Origin: Perognathus longimembris pacificus
Lineage: Eukaryota > Chordata > Mammalia > Rodentia > Heteromyidae
Direction of reading: 5' to 3'
Length of the DNA stretch: 64,000 bases
NCBI RefSeq assembly: GCF_023159225.1
Contig: NC_063166.1
Location: 76,634,575 to 76,698,574 of the forward strand
Every line of letters begins with the position of its first letter. The first letter of the stretch is position 1. Shown here in pieces: positions 63,984 to 64,000 of the stretch. The position numbers and the translations under genes were made by a program. Under the pieces are notes generated by a model. It did not search any database. It was not told where the DNA came from and was given only the letters and a program-made list of their open reading frames with translations.

Positions 63984-64000
63984 TGCCAGTTCTGGGGCTT
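63984..64000 (-). repeat. ID-like SINE, cut by window end
   Basis: GCCAGTTCTGGGGCTT is the antisense right end of the common dimeric SINE. The rest lies outside the window. Confidence 0.7.

Overview
This is mammalian, almost certainly rodent, DNA. Coding exons are short, have canonical splice sites and are widely separated, and most of the window is interspersed repeats. The dominant SINE is a tRNA/ID-like dimer of about 185-200 bp (left box with CTAGTGGCAAGAGTGC, right box with GTGGCTCAAGTGGCAGAG). It occurs with B1-type sequences, B1/ID composites, L1, ERVK-type LTRs and MIRs. I associate this SINE with heteromyid rodents (kangaroo rats, pocket mice). That lineage call is an inference.

The locus is the WAP four-disulfide core (WFDC) / Kunitz inhibitor cluster, which corresponds to human 20q13.12. 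All recognised host genes are on the minus strand, in the human order WFDC6 - EPPIN - WFDC8. WFDC6 occupies about 6.9-8.9 kb (signal, WAP and Kunitz exons). EPPIN is present three times (A 20.4-24.9 kb, B 31.1-37.0 kb, C 45.9-52.3 kb), each with the same signal (91 nt), WAP (132 nt) and Kunitz (168 nt) exons. WFDC8 occupies 55.0-61.1 kb (signal, WAP, Kunitz, WAP, WAP). The products are predicted secreted male-tract proteins with protease-inhibitor and antimicrobial folds.

The triplication is the main result. Copy C, next to WFDC8, is closest to the human protein as I remember it. Copy B has a full-length L1 with a 3' transduction inserted 129 bp upstream of its start codon. Copy A has lost the GT of its WAP-exon splice donor and has gained a solo LTR, with a 6-bp target-site duplication, that B and C lack. 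Broken betaretrovirus-like ERV pol/env sequence abuts the duplicated 5' flanks of A and B. One junction (45439/45440) fuses ERV env directly to an L1 3' UTR. SINE-SINE recombination removed about 1.4 kb from A and duplicated 476 bp in C.

Layout: 1-6.7 kb SINEs, LTR and L1 remnants; 6.9-8.9 kb WFDC6; 9-16 kb sparse repeats; 16-20 kb two solo LTRs, a 24-bp minisatellite and an L1 3' end; 20-52.6 kb the EPPIN array with ERV, an LSM3 retrocopy inside an L1, and the full-length L1; 52.6-55 kb mostly unannotated; 55-61 kb WFDC8; 61-64 kb old L1 fragments and SINEs. I did not find the terminal coding exons of WFDC6 and EPPIN or the first exon of WFDC8.
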